DNA from: RGIG3009 sp964433065
Lineage (GTDB): Bacteria > Bacillota > Clostridia > Oscillospirales > Acutalibacteraceae
Assembly (NCBI GenBank): GCA_964433065.1
Contig: CAYSPZ010000019.1
Location: 1 to 24,763 of the forward strand
Length of the DNA stretch: 24,763 nt
Direction of reading: 5' to 3'
Each line of letters begins with the position of its first letter. Position 1 is the stretch's first letter. The notes under the pieces were generated by a model, which was not told the origin of the DNA, did not search any database, and saw only the letters and a list, made by a program, of their open reading frames with translations. The position numbers and the translations under genes are program-made. This document shows positions 1 to 7,598 of this stretch, in pieces.

Positions 1-2
1 GA

Positions 3-1388
3 ATTACAGAAACAATCCTGCGTGACGCGCACCAGTCGCTGATCGCTACGCGGATGACCACCGAGGAAATGATCCCCGCCCTCGAAATGCTCGACGATAT
101 CGGGTATCATTCGCTCGAATGTTGGGGCGGCGCCACGTTTGACTCCTGTTTGCGGTTCTTGGGTGAAGATCCGTGGGAGCGTCTGCGCACCCTCAAAAAG
201 CATATGCCCAAAACCCCGTTACAGATGTTGTTCCGCGGTCAGAATATGCTCGGATACCGTCATTACGCCGACGACGTTGTCGAATACTTCGTGCAAAAGT
301 CGGTCGCGAACGGTATCGACATCATCCGCATTTTTGATGCGCTCAACGATATCCGCAACTTGGAAACCTCCATCAAAGCGGCGAAAAAAGAACAAGGCGC
401 ACACGTACAGGTCGCGGTATCGTATACCACCAGCCCCGTACACAACGTCGAATATTTCGTCAACTACGCGAAACAACTCGAATCCACCGGTGCGGATTCC
501 ATCTGTATCAAAGATATGGCGGGTCTGCTCGTTCCGTACGCTACCTACGAACTGGTATCGGAACTGAAAAAAGCGGTATCCATCCCGATTCAGGTCCACT
601 CCCACTTTACGGCGGGTATCGCGGATATGGTCTTGATGAAAGCCATAGAAGCGGGTGCCGACGTGGTGGACACCGCGTTGTCGCCTCTCGCGATGGGTAC
701 CTCCCATCCCGCGACCGAATCGATGGTGGCGGCACTGCAAAACTCGCCGTACGACACCGGTTTGGATCTCGTCAAGCTCAACGAGGTGAGCAAGTATTTC
801 GGTTCGCTTCGTAAAAAATATCTGGAAAGCGGACAACTCAACCCGAAAATGCTCGAAGTGGACGCCAACGCGCTCATTTATCAAGTACCGGGCGGTATGT
901 TGTCCAACCTCGTCAGCCAGTTGAAACAAGCCGGTCGCGAAGACCAGCTCGAAGAAGTGTTGCAGGAAGTGCCGCGTGTGCGTAAAGACGCGGGCTATCC
1001 GCCGCTCGTCACCCCGTCCTCGCAGATCGTCGGTACTCAGGCGGTGTTCAACGTTATCGGCGGCGAACGCTACAAGATGGTCACCAAAGAATTCAAGGGT
1101 CTGGTACGCGGTGAATACGGCGCAACGCCTGTCCCGATGGATCCCGAATTCGTCAAAAAGATCATCGGCGACGACGAGCAGATCACCTGCCGTCCCGCGG
1201 ATCAACTGCAACCCGAACTGGATAAGATGCGCGATGAGATGAAAGAATGGTACGAGCAGGAAGAAGACGTGTTGACCTATGCCCAATTCGGTCAGGTCGC
1301 GCTTAAATTCTTCGAGAAACGCCGCAACGAAAAATACGGTATCGACGGCGATCACCTGCACACCGATACGATGGTTCATCCCGTATAA
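3..1388 (+). CDS. oadA: Oxaloacetate decarboxylase alpha / pyruvate carboxylase subunit B-type carboxyltransferase (5' truncated)
   Basis: The reading frame is open from the window edge. The first visible residues, ITETILRDAHQSLIATRM, match the start of the carboxyltransferase barrel (LRDAHQS motif), so the Met at 54 is internal and the true start lies upstream. The family transfers a carboxyl group between biotin and pyruvate/oxaloacetate in the cytoplasm. Visible hallmarks are FDALNDIRN, CIKDMAGLL (the lysine that is carboxylated in the family) and HSHFTAGIADM (metal-ligand histidines), followed by the alpha-helical PycB-type C-terminal part. The protein ends at KYGIDGDHLHTDTMVHPV with no AMKM biotinylation motif, so this is a stand-alone carboxyltransferase subunit. 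A biotin carrier protein must be encoded elsewhere. OadA, PycB and transcarboxylase 5S cannot be separated from this fragment. Confidence 0.9.
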   Translation: MTETILRDAHQSLIATRMTTEEMIPALEMLDDIGYHSLECWGGATFDSCLRFLGEDPWERLRTLKKHMPKTPLQMLFRGQNMLGYRHYADDVVEYFVQKSVANGIDIIRIFDALNDIRNLETSIKAAKKEQGAHVQVAVSYTTSPVHNVEYFVNYAKQLESTGADSICIKDMAGLLVPYATYELVSELKKAVSIPIQVHSHFTAGIADMVLMKAIEAGADVVDTALSPLAMGTSHPATESMVAALQNSPYDTGLDLVKLNEVSKYFGSLRKKYLESGQLNPKMLEVDANALIYQVPGGMLSNLVSQLKQAGREDQLEEVLQEVPRVRKDAGYPPLVTPSSQIVGTQAVFNVIGGERYKMVTKEFKGLVRGEYGATPVPMDPEFVKKIIGDDEQITCRPADQLQPELDKMRDEMKEWYEQEEDVLTYAQFGQVALKFFEKRRNEKYGIDGDHLHTDTMVHPV

Positions 1389-1397
1389 AATTTGCCT

Positions 1398-1421
1398 AAA
1401 AGCCCCCTGTGCGGGGCTTTT
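1398..1421 (+). terminator. Short hairpin, possible weak terminator after oadA
   Basis: AAAAGCCCC at 1398-1406 pairs with GGGGCTTTT at 1413-1421 around a six-base loop. The T run is only four bases and belongs to the stem, so termination may be partial. The yicC Shine-Dalgarno site follows within about 15 bases, leaving no room for a promoter after the hairpin. Confidence 0.6.
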
Positions 1422-1450
1422 GGTGTCTGAAATCAAAGGGAGAAAATACT

Positions 1451-2329
1451 ATGATACGCAGTATGACCGGCTACGGCCGTCATTGTGATACGGTAAACGG
1501 ATGGGAGATCACCGTTGAACTCAAATCGGTCAACCATCGGTTTTTCGAATACTCGTCCCGTCTGCCTCGCGCATACGGATTTTTGGACGACAAACTCAAA
1601 ACGTTCCTGCAATCGGGTATCTCGCGCGGTAAGGTCGAAGCGTACGTGTCGATCGAAGCCGCAGACGTAGCCGACAGCGTGGTGGCGGTGAATATGCCGC
1701 TCGCCAAAGCCTATCTGGCGGCATTGCAGGAGATCGCGACCGAATTGTCGGTACGTGATGACAGTTCCGCCATGAACCTTGCGCGGTTCCCCGACGTGCT
1801 TACCGTCCGCAAAGAACAGGCGGACGAAGATGCCGTGTGGGCGGCGGTACAAACAGTGGCGCAAACGGCATTGCAGAATTTCCTGTCGATGCGTGAACGG
1901 GAAGGCGAACGGTTACGCGAAGACGTTCTGTTCCGCCGTTCGTTGTTGCTTGACGGTGTCAAACAGGTGGAGGACCGTTCTCCGCAGACCGTTCGGGAAC
2001 ATATGCAAAAGGTCGAAACGCGGATGAAAGAACTGCTCGGCACCGTCACGGTCGACGAGCAACGCTTGTTGACCGAAGCCGCTATTTTTGCGGATAAGAT
2101 CGCCACCGCTGAGGAAACGGTACGGTTGCGCAGTCACCTCGATCAATTGGAAACGCTGATGAACAGTGACGAACCGGTCGGTCGAAAATTAGATTTCTTG
2201 ATTCAGGAGATCAACCGCGAAACCAACACCATCGGTTCCAAAGCGCAGGACCTGCAACTGGCACAGGTCGTCGTGGATATGAAAGCCGAGATCGAAAAGA
2301 TCCGCGAACAGATCCAGAACATCGAATAG
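1451..2329 (+). CDS. yicC: YicC/YloC family protein (endoribonuclease family)
   Basis: The 292-residue protein begins with MIRSMTGYGR, the diagnostic YicC N-terminus, and ends with the conserved DUF1732-type segment (GRKLDFLIQEINRETNTIGSKA, split here as GRKLDFLIQEINRE plus TNTIGSKAQD). YicC proteins are about 290 residues and members have been reported as endoribonucleases. The start at 1451 is preferred over an upstream in-frame start at 1409 because the family N-terminus begins here and GGGAG lies about 9 bases upstream. It is the first gene of the run that continues with remA, gmk and rpoZ, the same order as B. subtilis yloC-ylzA-gmk-rpoZ. The middle of the protein is rich in charged helices, as expected. 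Confidence 0.93.
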   Translation: MIRSMTGYGRHCDTVNGWEITVELKSVNHRFFEYSSRLPRAYGFLDDKLKTFLQSGISRGKVEAYVSIEAADVADSVVAVNMPLAKAYLAALQEIATELSVRDDSSAMNLARFPDVLTVRKEQADEDAVWAAVQTVAQTALQNFLSMREREGERLREDVLFRRSLLLDGVKQVEDRSPQTVREHMQKVETRMKELLGTVTVDEQRLLTEAAIFADKIATAEETVRLRSHLDQLETLMNSDEPVGRKLDFLIQEINRETNTIGSKAQDLQLAQVVVDMKAEIEKIREQIQNIE

Positions 2330-2339
2330 GGGGAAGAAG

Positions 2340-2600
2340 ATGCGGCTCATCAACATCGGATTCGGAAATATGGTCGCCGCCAATCGGTTGGTTGCCATCG
2401 TCAGTCCCGAATCGGCACCCATCAAACGGATCATTCAGGATGCCAAAGAACAAGGCACACTGATCGATGCTACATACGGTCGCCGCACCCGCGCGGTACT
2501 GGTGACCGACAGCGACCACGTCATTCTCTCTGCCGTACAACCCGAAACGGTAGCCAATCGCTTTATCGACAGTGAGGAGGGGACCGACGGTGGCGAATGA
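2340..2600 (+). CDS. remA: RemA/DUF370 extracellular matrix regulator
   Basis: The 86-residue protein MRLINIGFGNMVAANRLVAI... carries the highly conserved RemA signature, including IGFGNMV, VSPESAPIKR and the DATYGRRTRAV segment. In Bacillus, RemA is a DNA-binding activator of biofilm matrix genes; the role in this organism is inferred by family. It starts 10 bases after yicC with GGGGGAAG as ribosome binding site. Its last 11 bases overlap the preferred gmk start, which indicates translational coupling. The position between yicC and gmk is the standard one in Firmicutes. Confidence 0.93.
   Translation: MRLINIGFGNMVAANRLVAIVSPESAPIKRIIQDAKEQGTLIDATYGRRTRAVLVTDSDHVILSAVQPETVANRFIDSEEGTDGGE
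2574..2592 (+). promoter_or_regulatory. Ribosome binding site that decides the gmk start
   Basis: GAGGAGGGG at 2574-2582 is a near-perfect Shine-Dalgarno sequence lying inside remA. It is seven bases from the GTG at 2590. The more upstream GTG at 2572 would overlap this site and is therefore disfavoured. Confidence 0.7.
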
Positions 2601-3207
2601 TCAAAAACGCGGACTGCTGCTCATCCTGTCGGGTCCGTCGGGTTGCGGAAAAGGGACCATCGTATCCCGCTTGTTAGCCGAACGGGAGGATACCGTGTTA
2701 TCGGTATCGGTCACCACCCGTGACCCCCGTCCCGGTGAGACCGACGGGGTGGAATACTATTTCCGCTCCCGTGAACGGGTCGAGCAGATGATTGCGCAGG
2801 ACGAATTACTCGAATATGCCGAATACAGCGGCAACTACTACGGCACTCCCAAAGCGGCGGTGGAACGGTTGCTCGCAGAAGGCAAAAACGTCATTTTGGA
2901 AATTGAAGTACAGGGCGCTCAAAAAGTGATGGCGCGGGTACCCGATCACGTATCGGTGTTTCTGGCAATGCCGTCACTCGAAGAACTGGAGCGCCGTTTA
3001 CGCGGACGGGGTACCGAAACGGAAGACCGTATCCGTTGCCGTATGGCGGCGGTACGTTCCGAACTGGACGCCGCCTGTCATTATCAATACGTGGTGGTCA
3101 ACGACGATATTTCGGCGGCGGTCGACCGCGTGAACGCTATCTTAAACGCAGAACAATTACGCTATGAGCGTATGAAAACCGTAATGGAGGGATTATCAGT
3201 ATGTTAA
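2590..3207 (+). CDS. gmk: Guanylate kinase
   Basis: This cytoplasmic enzyme phosphorylates GMP to GDP with ATP. The P-loop GPSGCGKGT sits near the N-terminus (about residues 13-21). It is followed by SVSVTTRDPRPGETDGVEYYF, a GMP-binding signature (in parts SVTTRDPRPGE and DGVEYYF), then EYAEYSGNYYGTP, the EVQGAQKV segment and the lid region RLRGRGTETEDRIRCRM. With the GTG start at 2590 the protein is 205 residues, matching the family (about 204-207). It overlaps remA by 11 bases upstream and rpoZ by 7 bases (ATGTTAA) downstream, so the three are probably translationally coupled. Confidence 0.95.
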   Translation: MANDQKRGLLLILSGPSGCGKGTIVSRLLAEREDTVLSVSVTTRDPRPGETDGVEYYFRSRERVEQMIAQDELLEYAEYSGNYYGTPKAAVERLLAEGKNVILEIEVQGAQKVMARVPDHVSVFLAMPSLEELERRLRGRGTETEDRIRCRMAAVRSELDAACHYQYVVVNDDISAAVDRVNAILNAEQLRYERMKTVMEGLSVC

Positions 3208-3398
3208 AACCGACCGATATCGAAAAATTGCAAGGCGACAAAAGCCGTTACGCGGTGGTCATCGGGATCGCCAAACGTGCCCGCGAGATCGCGCAGGATG
3301 CTGAGGACAACAGTGTGATCCTCACCGAAAAACCCGTCAGTTTAGCGATCAACGATTTCACCGAAGGGGATTACAAACTGGTTATGTCGGCAGAATGA
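3201..3398 (+). CDS. rpoZ: RNA polymerase omega subunit
   Basis: The 65-residue protein contains the omega-family pattern: an N-terminal MLKPTDIEKL, then SRYAVVIGIAKRAREIA, corresponding to the R-Y-x-LV-x-x-x-AKRAR-x-I core that clamps the beta-prime subunit, and the short C-terminal KPVSLAINDFTEGDY. GGAGG at 3186-3190 precedes the ATG, and the first seven bases overlap the gmk stop. Length and position after gmk are typical. In many Firmicutes coaBC follows directly; here the next gene is priA. Confidence 0.92.
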   Translation: MLKPTDIEKLQGDKSRYAVVIGIAKRAREIAQDAEDNSVILTEKPVSLAINDFTEGDYKLVMSAE

Positions 3399-3428
3399 TG
3401 ACCCATATTTACTAAGGGAGAGAAAGGT

Positions 3429-5903
3429 ATGGCACAACGCCTTGTTGCGCAGGTGGCGGTGGAACAGACGACGTTTCGCTTTGATCGCCTGTACAGTTAC
3501 GATGCGCAAACGGTATCCGACGGTATTGCCTGCGGATGCCGTGTGTTGGTGCCGTTCGGAAAAGGGGATCGCCATCGGCAAGGGATCGTGATGCAACTGC
3601 ACACGTTACCCGAAGATGCGTGTACCGCTTTTAAACCGATCACGGAGGTGCTGGATCGGCAACCGTTATTGGATGAGCGGTTGCTCGATCTGGCGCTCTT
3701 TTTAAAAGACCGTACGTTCTGTACCGTGTTCGACGCGGTACGGACAATGGTTCCCGCCGGCTTGTGTATGCACGTCAAACCCGTGTATACCCCCGTTCTC
3801 TCGCAGGACGTGTCGGGTCTTACCGACGAACAACGGCAACTGTATACGCTTGCCTGTTCGTTGACCGAAAAACATCCCGACGGCATTCCGTCGGATACCT
3901 TATTGCGTCTGGCAGGGATGCAAAGCGTGTCGGCACTACCCGAAACGCTTGTCAAAAAAGGGTTGCTCGTTCGCAACGAGGAAGCCTATCGCCGCGCATC
4001 CGATGCCACCCAACGAATGGTGAGGTTGACCTTCTCGGAAGAAGAACGCGACGAGACGGAAAAACAACACCGTTTGACCCAAAAACAAAAACAGGTGATC
4101 GATCTGTTGTGTATGGCGGGTACCGCTTCGGTCAAAGAAGTGTGTTACTTGTCAAGCGTAACGACGGCGGTCACCGATGCGCTCGTCAAAAAGGGGATCG
4201 CGGAATATTACGAACGCGAAACGTTACGCACTCCCCACACGACGGCGGCAGAAACCGACCGTCGCCCCATCTTACTGAACGATGCCCAACAAACGGCATT
4301 TGACGAATTGTATGCGCGGTATGCCGAACCGCGCCCTGCGTGTGCGTTGCTGTACGGTGTGACCGGCAGCGGCAAAACGCAGGTGTATATGGCACTTATT
4401 GATCGCGTGCTTCAAGACGGTAAGCAGGTGATCGTGTTGGTTCCCGAGATCTCGCTTACACCGCAGACGGTGGGGTTGTTCACCGCGCGGTACGGCAACC
4501 GTGTCGCGGTACTGCACAGCGGTCTGTCGATGGGCGAACGGATGGACGAATACAAACGTATCCGCCGCGGCGATGCCCGTGTGGTGGTGGGAACCCGTTC
4601 CGCCGTGTTCGCGCCGTGTGCCGAACTCGGATTGATTGTGATGGACGAAGAACAGGAACACACCTACAAATCCGAGAGTTCTCCGCGCTATCACGCTCGT
4701 CAGGTCGCGAAATTCCGTGTGACGCAACACAATGCGTTGTTGTTACTCACCTCCGCGACCCCTTCTGTTGAAAGTTACTATGCTGCCACGATCGGACGGT
4801 ATTCGTTACACACCCTGCCGTCGCGGTACGGAGAGGCGGCATTACCCACCGTGCAAACGGTGGATATGCGGCTCGAAGACGTCGAGTCGGAACTGTTCAG
4901 CGGGTCACTCACCGAACAGATCGACGCGTGTTTACAACAACACCGCCAAGCGGTACTGCTGCTCAATCGACGCGGATATCAGACCACCGTTTCCTGCCGC
5001 AACTGCGGCGAGGTGTTGTTGTGTCCGTCCTGCAGTATTCCGATGACCTACCACCGTGCAAACGGACAGTTGATGTGCCACTATTGCGGCCATACCCGTC
5101 CCGCCGCGCACCATTGTCCGTCCTGCGGATCGGATAAGATGCGGTATACGGGTCAAGGAACCCAAAAGATCGAAGAACAACTGGAAACACTGTTTCCCAC
5201 CGCGCGGATCTTGCGAATGGACGCGGATGCCGCCTCGTCGCGCTACGCGTACGAGGAAAAACTGAGTGCCTTTGCCAAAGGGGAATACGATATTTTGATC
5301 GGCACCCAGATGGTCGCGAAGGGACTGGATTTCCCGAATGTGGCATTGGTGGGTGTGCTGTCGGCGGATCGCGCGTTGTACGAAGGCGATTTCCGCGCAT
5401 ACGAAAAGGCATTTGCGTTGTTTACCCAAGTGGTGGGACGTGCAGGGCGCCGTGAACAGACCGGCAAAGCGGTGTTACAGACCACCGTACCCGATCATCC
5501 CGTCATCCGTCTGGCATCCGAGCAGAATTATCCCGCTTTTTACGAGAACGAATTGGCGGTGCGCCGCACCCTCAACTATCCGCCGTTTGCGGATTTGTGT
5601 ATGTTCGGACTGTGCGGGGCGGACGAAGCGGCGGTCGCACAGGCGGCAAAACGGTTGCTCGGTATGTTGGGGAAAGCGGTGTCGCAACCGCCGTACGATA
5701 CCTTGCCGATCATTGCGCTTGATCCCACCCCCGCCACCGTGTTACGGGTGGCAGGGAAATACCGTTACAAATTACTGATAAAATGCAAAAATACCACCGC
5801 CACACGGCAGATGATCGCGCAGTTACTGACCGATTTTGCCGACGACGGTGCCAACCGCGGCATTACGGTGTATGCCGATATGGATCCGCTTAATATCTTA
5901 TAA
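3429..5903 (+). CDS. priA: Primosomal protein N' (replication restart helicase PriA)
   Basis: This 824-residue superfamily-2 helicase reloads the replisome at stalled forks. The N-terminal third is the PriA DNA-binding region. Walker A is GVTGSGKT at residues 310-317 and Walker B is DEEQ at 406-409, where the usual family motif is DEEH. Helicase motif III appears as LTSATPSVES. Eight cysteines form the two-zinc insertion: C523, C526, C532, C535, C550, C553, C563 and C566. Motifs V-VI follow (IGTQMVAKGLDFPNV and QVVGRAGRREQTGKA). The site AGGGAG precedes ATG 3429, 30 bases after rpoZ. The next gene, def, has its ribosome binding site overlapping the priA stop codon. Confidence 0.96.
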   Translation: MAQRLVAQVAVEQTTFRFDRLYSYDAQTVSDGIACGCRVLVPFGKGDRHRQGIVMQLHTLPEDACTAFKPITEVLDRQPLLDERLLDLALFLKDRTFCTVFDAVRTMVPAGLCMHVKPVYTPVLSQDVSGLTDEQRQLYTLACSLTEKHPDGIPSDTLLRLAGMQSVSALPETLVKKGLLVRNEEAYRRASDATQRMVRLTFSEEERDETEKQHRLTQKQKQVIDLLCMAGTASVKEVCYLSSVTTAVTDALVKKGIAEYYERETLRTPHTTAAETDRRPILLNDAQQTAFDELYARYAEPRPACALLYGVTGSGKTQVYMALIDRVLQDGKQVIVLVPEISLTPQTVGLFTARYGNRVAVLHSGLSMGERMDEYKRIRRGDARVVVGTRSAVFAPCAELGLIVMDEEQEHTYKSESSPRYHARQVAKFRVTQHNALLLLTSATPSVESYYAATIGRYSLHTLPSRYGEAALPTVQTVDMRLEDVESELFSGSLTEQIDACLQQHRQAVLLLNRRGYQTTVSCRNCGEVLLCPSCSIPMTYHRANGQLMCHYCGHTRPAAHHCPSCGSDKMRYTGQGTQKIEEQLETLFPTARILRMDADAASSRYAYEEKLSAFAKGEYDILIGTQMVAKGLDFPNVALVGVLSADRALYEGDFRAYEKAFALFTQVVGRAGRREQTGKAVLQTTVPDHPVIRLASEQNYPAFYENELAVRRTLNYPPFADLCMFGLCGADEAAVAQAAKRLLGMLGKAVSQPPYDTLPIIALDPTPATVLRVAGKYRYKLLIKCKNTTATRQMIAQLLTDFADDGANRGITVYADMDPLNIL

Positions 5904-5914
5904 GGAGAAACGAT

Positions 5915-6376
5915 ATGGCAATACGCAACATTGTAAAAGACGACGATCCCGCTCTGCGCAAGGTCTGCCGACCGGTGACCGAATTCAACGAACGGTTATG
6001 GCAGTTGCTTGACGATATGGCAGAAACGATGTACGCGGCAAACGGTGTCGGGTTAGCGGCACCGCAGGTCGGTATTTTACGTCGTGTATGCGTAATGGAT
6101 ATCGGTGACGGATTGATCGAAGCGATCAACCCTGAGATCATCGAACGAAAAGGAACTCAGACCGACGCGGAAGGATGTTTGTCTTTTCCGCGCCGTTACG
6201 GGAAAGTCACCCGCCCGAAAAAGGTGAAGATGAAAGCGCAGGACCGAAACGGTAAATGGTTCGTGATGTCGGGTAACGACCTGCTCGCCCGTTGTATGTG
6301 CCACGAAACCGATCATCTGGACGGTGTGGTCTTTTTGGAACACGTGACCGAATGGTTAGAGTGTGACAGGACTTGA
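5915..6376 (+). CDS. def: Peptide deformylase
   Basis: This enzyme removes the formyl group from the N-terminal Met of nascent proteins. All three metal motifs are present: GVGLAAPQ at residues 44-51, EGCLS at 86-90 (metal ligand C88) and HETDH at 130-134 (two His ligands and the catalytic Glu). The 153-residue length is normal. AAGGAG overlaps the priA stop and lies 7 bases before ATG 5915. The last residues (about CDRT) and the TGA stop at 6374-6376 are encoded by the repeat element that starts at 6360, so insertion has replaced the native C-terminal codons without touching the catalytic domain. It pairs functionally with fmt, which follows the element. Confidence 0.95.
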   Translation: MAIRNIVKDDDPALRKVCRPVTEFNERLWQLLDDMAETMYAANGVGLAAPQVGILRRVCVMDIGDGLIEAINPEIIERKGTQTDAEGCLSFPRRYGKVTRPKKVKMKAQDRNGKWFVMSGNDLLARCMCHETDHLDGVVFLEHVTEWLECDRT

Positions 6377-6634
6377 ACCTGTCATGCCTTACAAAGGATA
6401 AATTTCCGTTCGCCGTTGCCTTGTCGCTTGCAATCCGTTAGGATAGCGGCGCTTCGCGGCTTAGGCGAAACAAAAATTTCTCTTTTTGTAAGGGCAAAGC
6501 GTTTCTGCCGCCGAATTTTTCGTGCGGAGAAGCGCGAGATTGCCGCAAGGCTGTCGCCTTGCAAAAATGAGCACAAAGCCGCACGGATAAAGGCGGCGTG
6601 CGAAACCACGACGAGGTTCGAATCCTGTCACACT
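6360..6634 (+). mobile_element. MITE-like non-coding element, copy 1 (T-arm-like termini)
   Basis: This 275-bp element has terminal inverted repeats of 21 bp with two mismatches: 6360-6380 begins AGTGTGACAGG, and 6614-6634 ends CCTGTCACACT. Each end contains a sequence resembling a tRNA T-stem-loop; on the minus strand the left end reads ACAGG-TTCAAGT-CCTGT. Inside are an inverted pair CCTTACAAA (6387-6395) / TTTGTAAGG (6485-6493) and a hairpin GCAAGGC-TGTC-GCCTTGC (6545-6562). A second copy, roughly 88% identical by eye, lies at 21352-21625 in the opposite orientation. It encodes no transposase. It separates def from fmt and supplies the def stop codon. Calling it mobile is an inference from the two copies and inverted ends; no clear target duplication is visible. 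Confidence 0.75.
6545..6562. other. Shared internal hairpin of element copy 1
   Basis: GCAAGGC (6545-6551) and GCCTTGC (6556-6562) form a perfect 7-bp stem with loop TGTC. The same stem with different loops is found at 21423-21440 and 21697-21714. Confidence 0.7.
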
Positions 6635-6650
6635 AAATGAGGAGTAAGAA

Positions 6651-7577
6651 ATGAACGTTATTTTTATGGGAACGCCCGAATTTGCCGTACCGTGTCTGGA
6701 GCGGCTGGTGGCGGATGGGCATACCGTTTCGCTTGTGGTGACACAGGCGGATAAACCGAAAGGACGGGGTCAGAAACTGACCCCGCCGCCCGTGAAAGAA
6801 GCGGCGATGCGGATGGGATTGCCTGTGTGGCAACCGTCTTCACTCAAAACCGAAGAAGCGCTCGACTACCTGCGCGGCTACGCGCCCGACGTGATGGTGG
6901 TGGTGGCATACGGTAAGATCTTACCGAAAGCGGTACTGGAACTGCCGCCGCACGGGTGTATCAACGTTCACGCGTCGTTGTTGCCGCGTTATCGCGGTGC
7001 CGCGCCCATTCAATGGGCGGTGATAAACGGGGATGCCGAATCGGGTGTCACCACCATGCAGATGGACGTGGGACTGGACACGGGGGATATGTTACAGACC
7101 GCCGTGTGTCCCATTGACGAGGAGATGACGGCGGGCGACCTGCACGATCGGTTATCGGTGCTGGGTGCCGAAACGTTGTCGTCGACCTTACAGGCGATTG
7201 CGGAGGGGACGGTGACTCCCGTGAAGCAGGGAGAACCCACCACCCCGTATGCCGCGATGCTTAGTAAATCGCTCTGCCCGATGGAGTTTCATAAAACGGC
7301 AAAACAGTTGCACGATCAGGTGCGGGGACTCAACCCGTGGCCGAGCGCGACTGTCCGTTTTGAAGGGAAACAATTAAAAATTCACCGCACCCGTGTAGGC
7401 AAACCGTGCACGGCGGCGGCAGGAACGGTGGTTGCCGCCGATCCCGTGACGGTTGCGTGCGGCGACGGGTTCGGACTGCAACTGCTCGAAGTGCAGTACG
7501 AAGGCGGAAAACGAATGGCGGCGGCGGATTTCTTCCGCGGTCATCCCGTCACGGTCGGGCAACCGATCGAGGGTTAA
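6651..7577 (+). CDS. fmt: Methionyl-tRNA formyltransferase
   Basis: This enzyme formylates Met-tRNA(fMet) using 10-formyl-tetrahydrofolate, making the substrate chemistry later undone by Def. The N-terminal fold starts MNVIFMGTPEFAVP. The catalytic triad of the family is visible as N105, H107 (in INVHASLLPRYRGAAPIQ) and D143 (in MDVGLDTGDM), almost the same numbering as the E. coli enzyme (106, 108, 144). The C-terminal tRNA-binding domain follows RGLNPWPSA. The 308-residue length is normal. GAGGAG at 6639-6644, outside the upstream repeat element, gives a 6-base spacing to ATG 6651, so the element left the translation signal intact. Confidence 0.96.
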   Translation: MNVIFMGTPEFAVPCLERLVADGHTVSLVVTQADKPKGRGQKLTPPPVKEAAMRMGLPVWQPSSLKTEEALDYLRGYAPDVMVVVAYGKILPKAVLELPPHGCINVHASLLPRYRGAAPIQWAVINGDAESGVTTMQMDVGLDTGDMLQTAVCPIDEEMTAGDLHDRLSVLGAETLSSTLQAIAEGTVTPVKQGEPTTPYAAMLSKSLCPMEFHKTAKQLHDQVRGLNPWPSATVRFEGKQLKIHRTRVGKPCTAAAGTVVAADPVTVACGDGFGLQLLEVQYEGGKRMAAADFFRGHPVTVGQPIEG

Positions 7578-7598
7578 TACGAAGGAAAGGGGAAAGGT

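Noticed and set aside
219..1436. Long minus-strand open frame opposite oadA
   Set aside because: It is the antisense shadow of a clearly conserved gene, is Phe/His/Arg-rich, and matches no family.
4641..4655. PriA Walker B variant DEEQ as a sign of inactivation
   Set aside because: The catalytic Asp-Glu pair is intact and all other helicase and zinc motifs are present; the Gln is probably a lineage variant.
6360..6634. Retron, group II intron or riboswitch identity for the element
   Set aside because: There is no reverse transcriptase nearby, no domain V-like motif and no known riboswitch core. Its position is downstream of def in one case and upstream of an exporter in the other, with opposite orientations relative to genes.
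6605..6640. Possible tRNA gene at the T-loop-like sequence (also at 6360-6390, 21352-21380, 21600-21625)
   Set aside because: Only a T-arm-like hairpin is present. No matching D-arm, anticodon arm or acceptor stem can be folded in the adjoining bases on either strand.
6416..6640. Arg/Lys/Cys-rich 74-codon frame within element copy 1 (and the minus-strand frame 6382-6609)
   Set aside because: The corresponding frame in copy 2 is broken by a one-base indel, there is no ribosome binding site, and the composition is atypical; the element is more likely non-coding.
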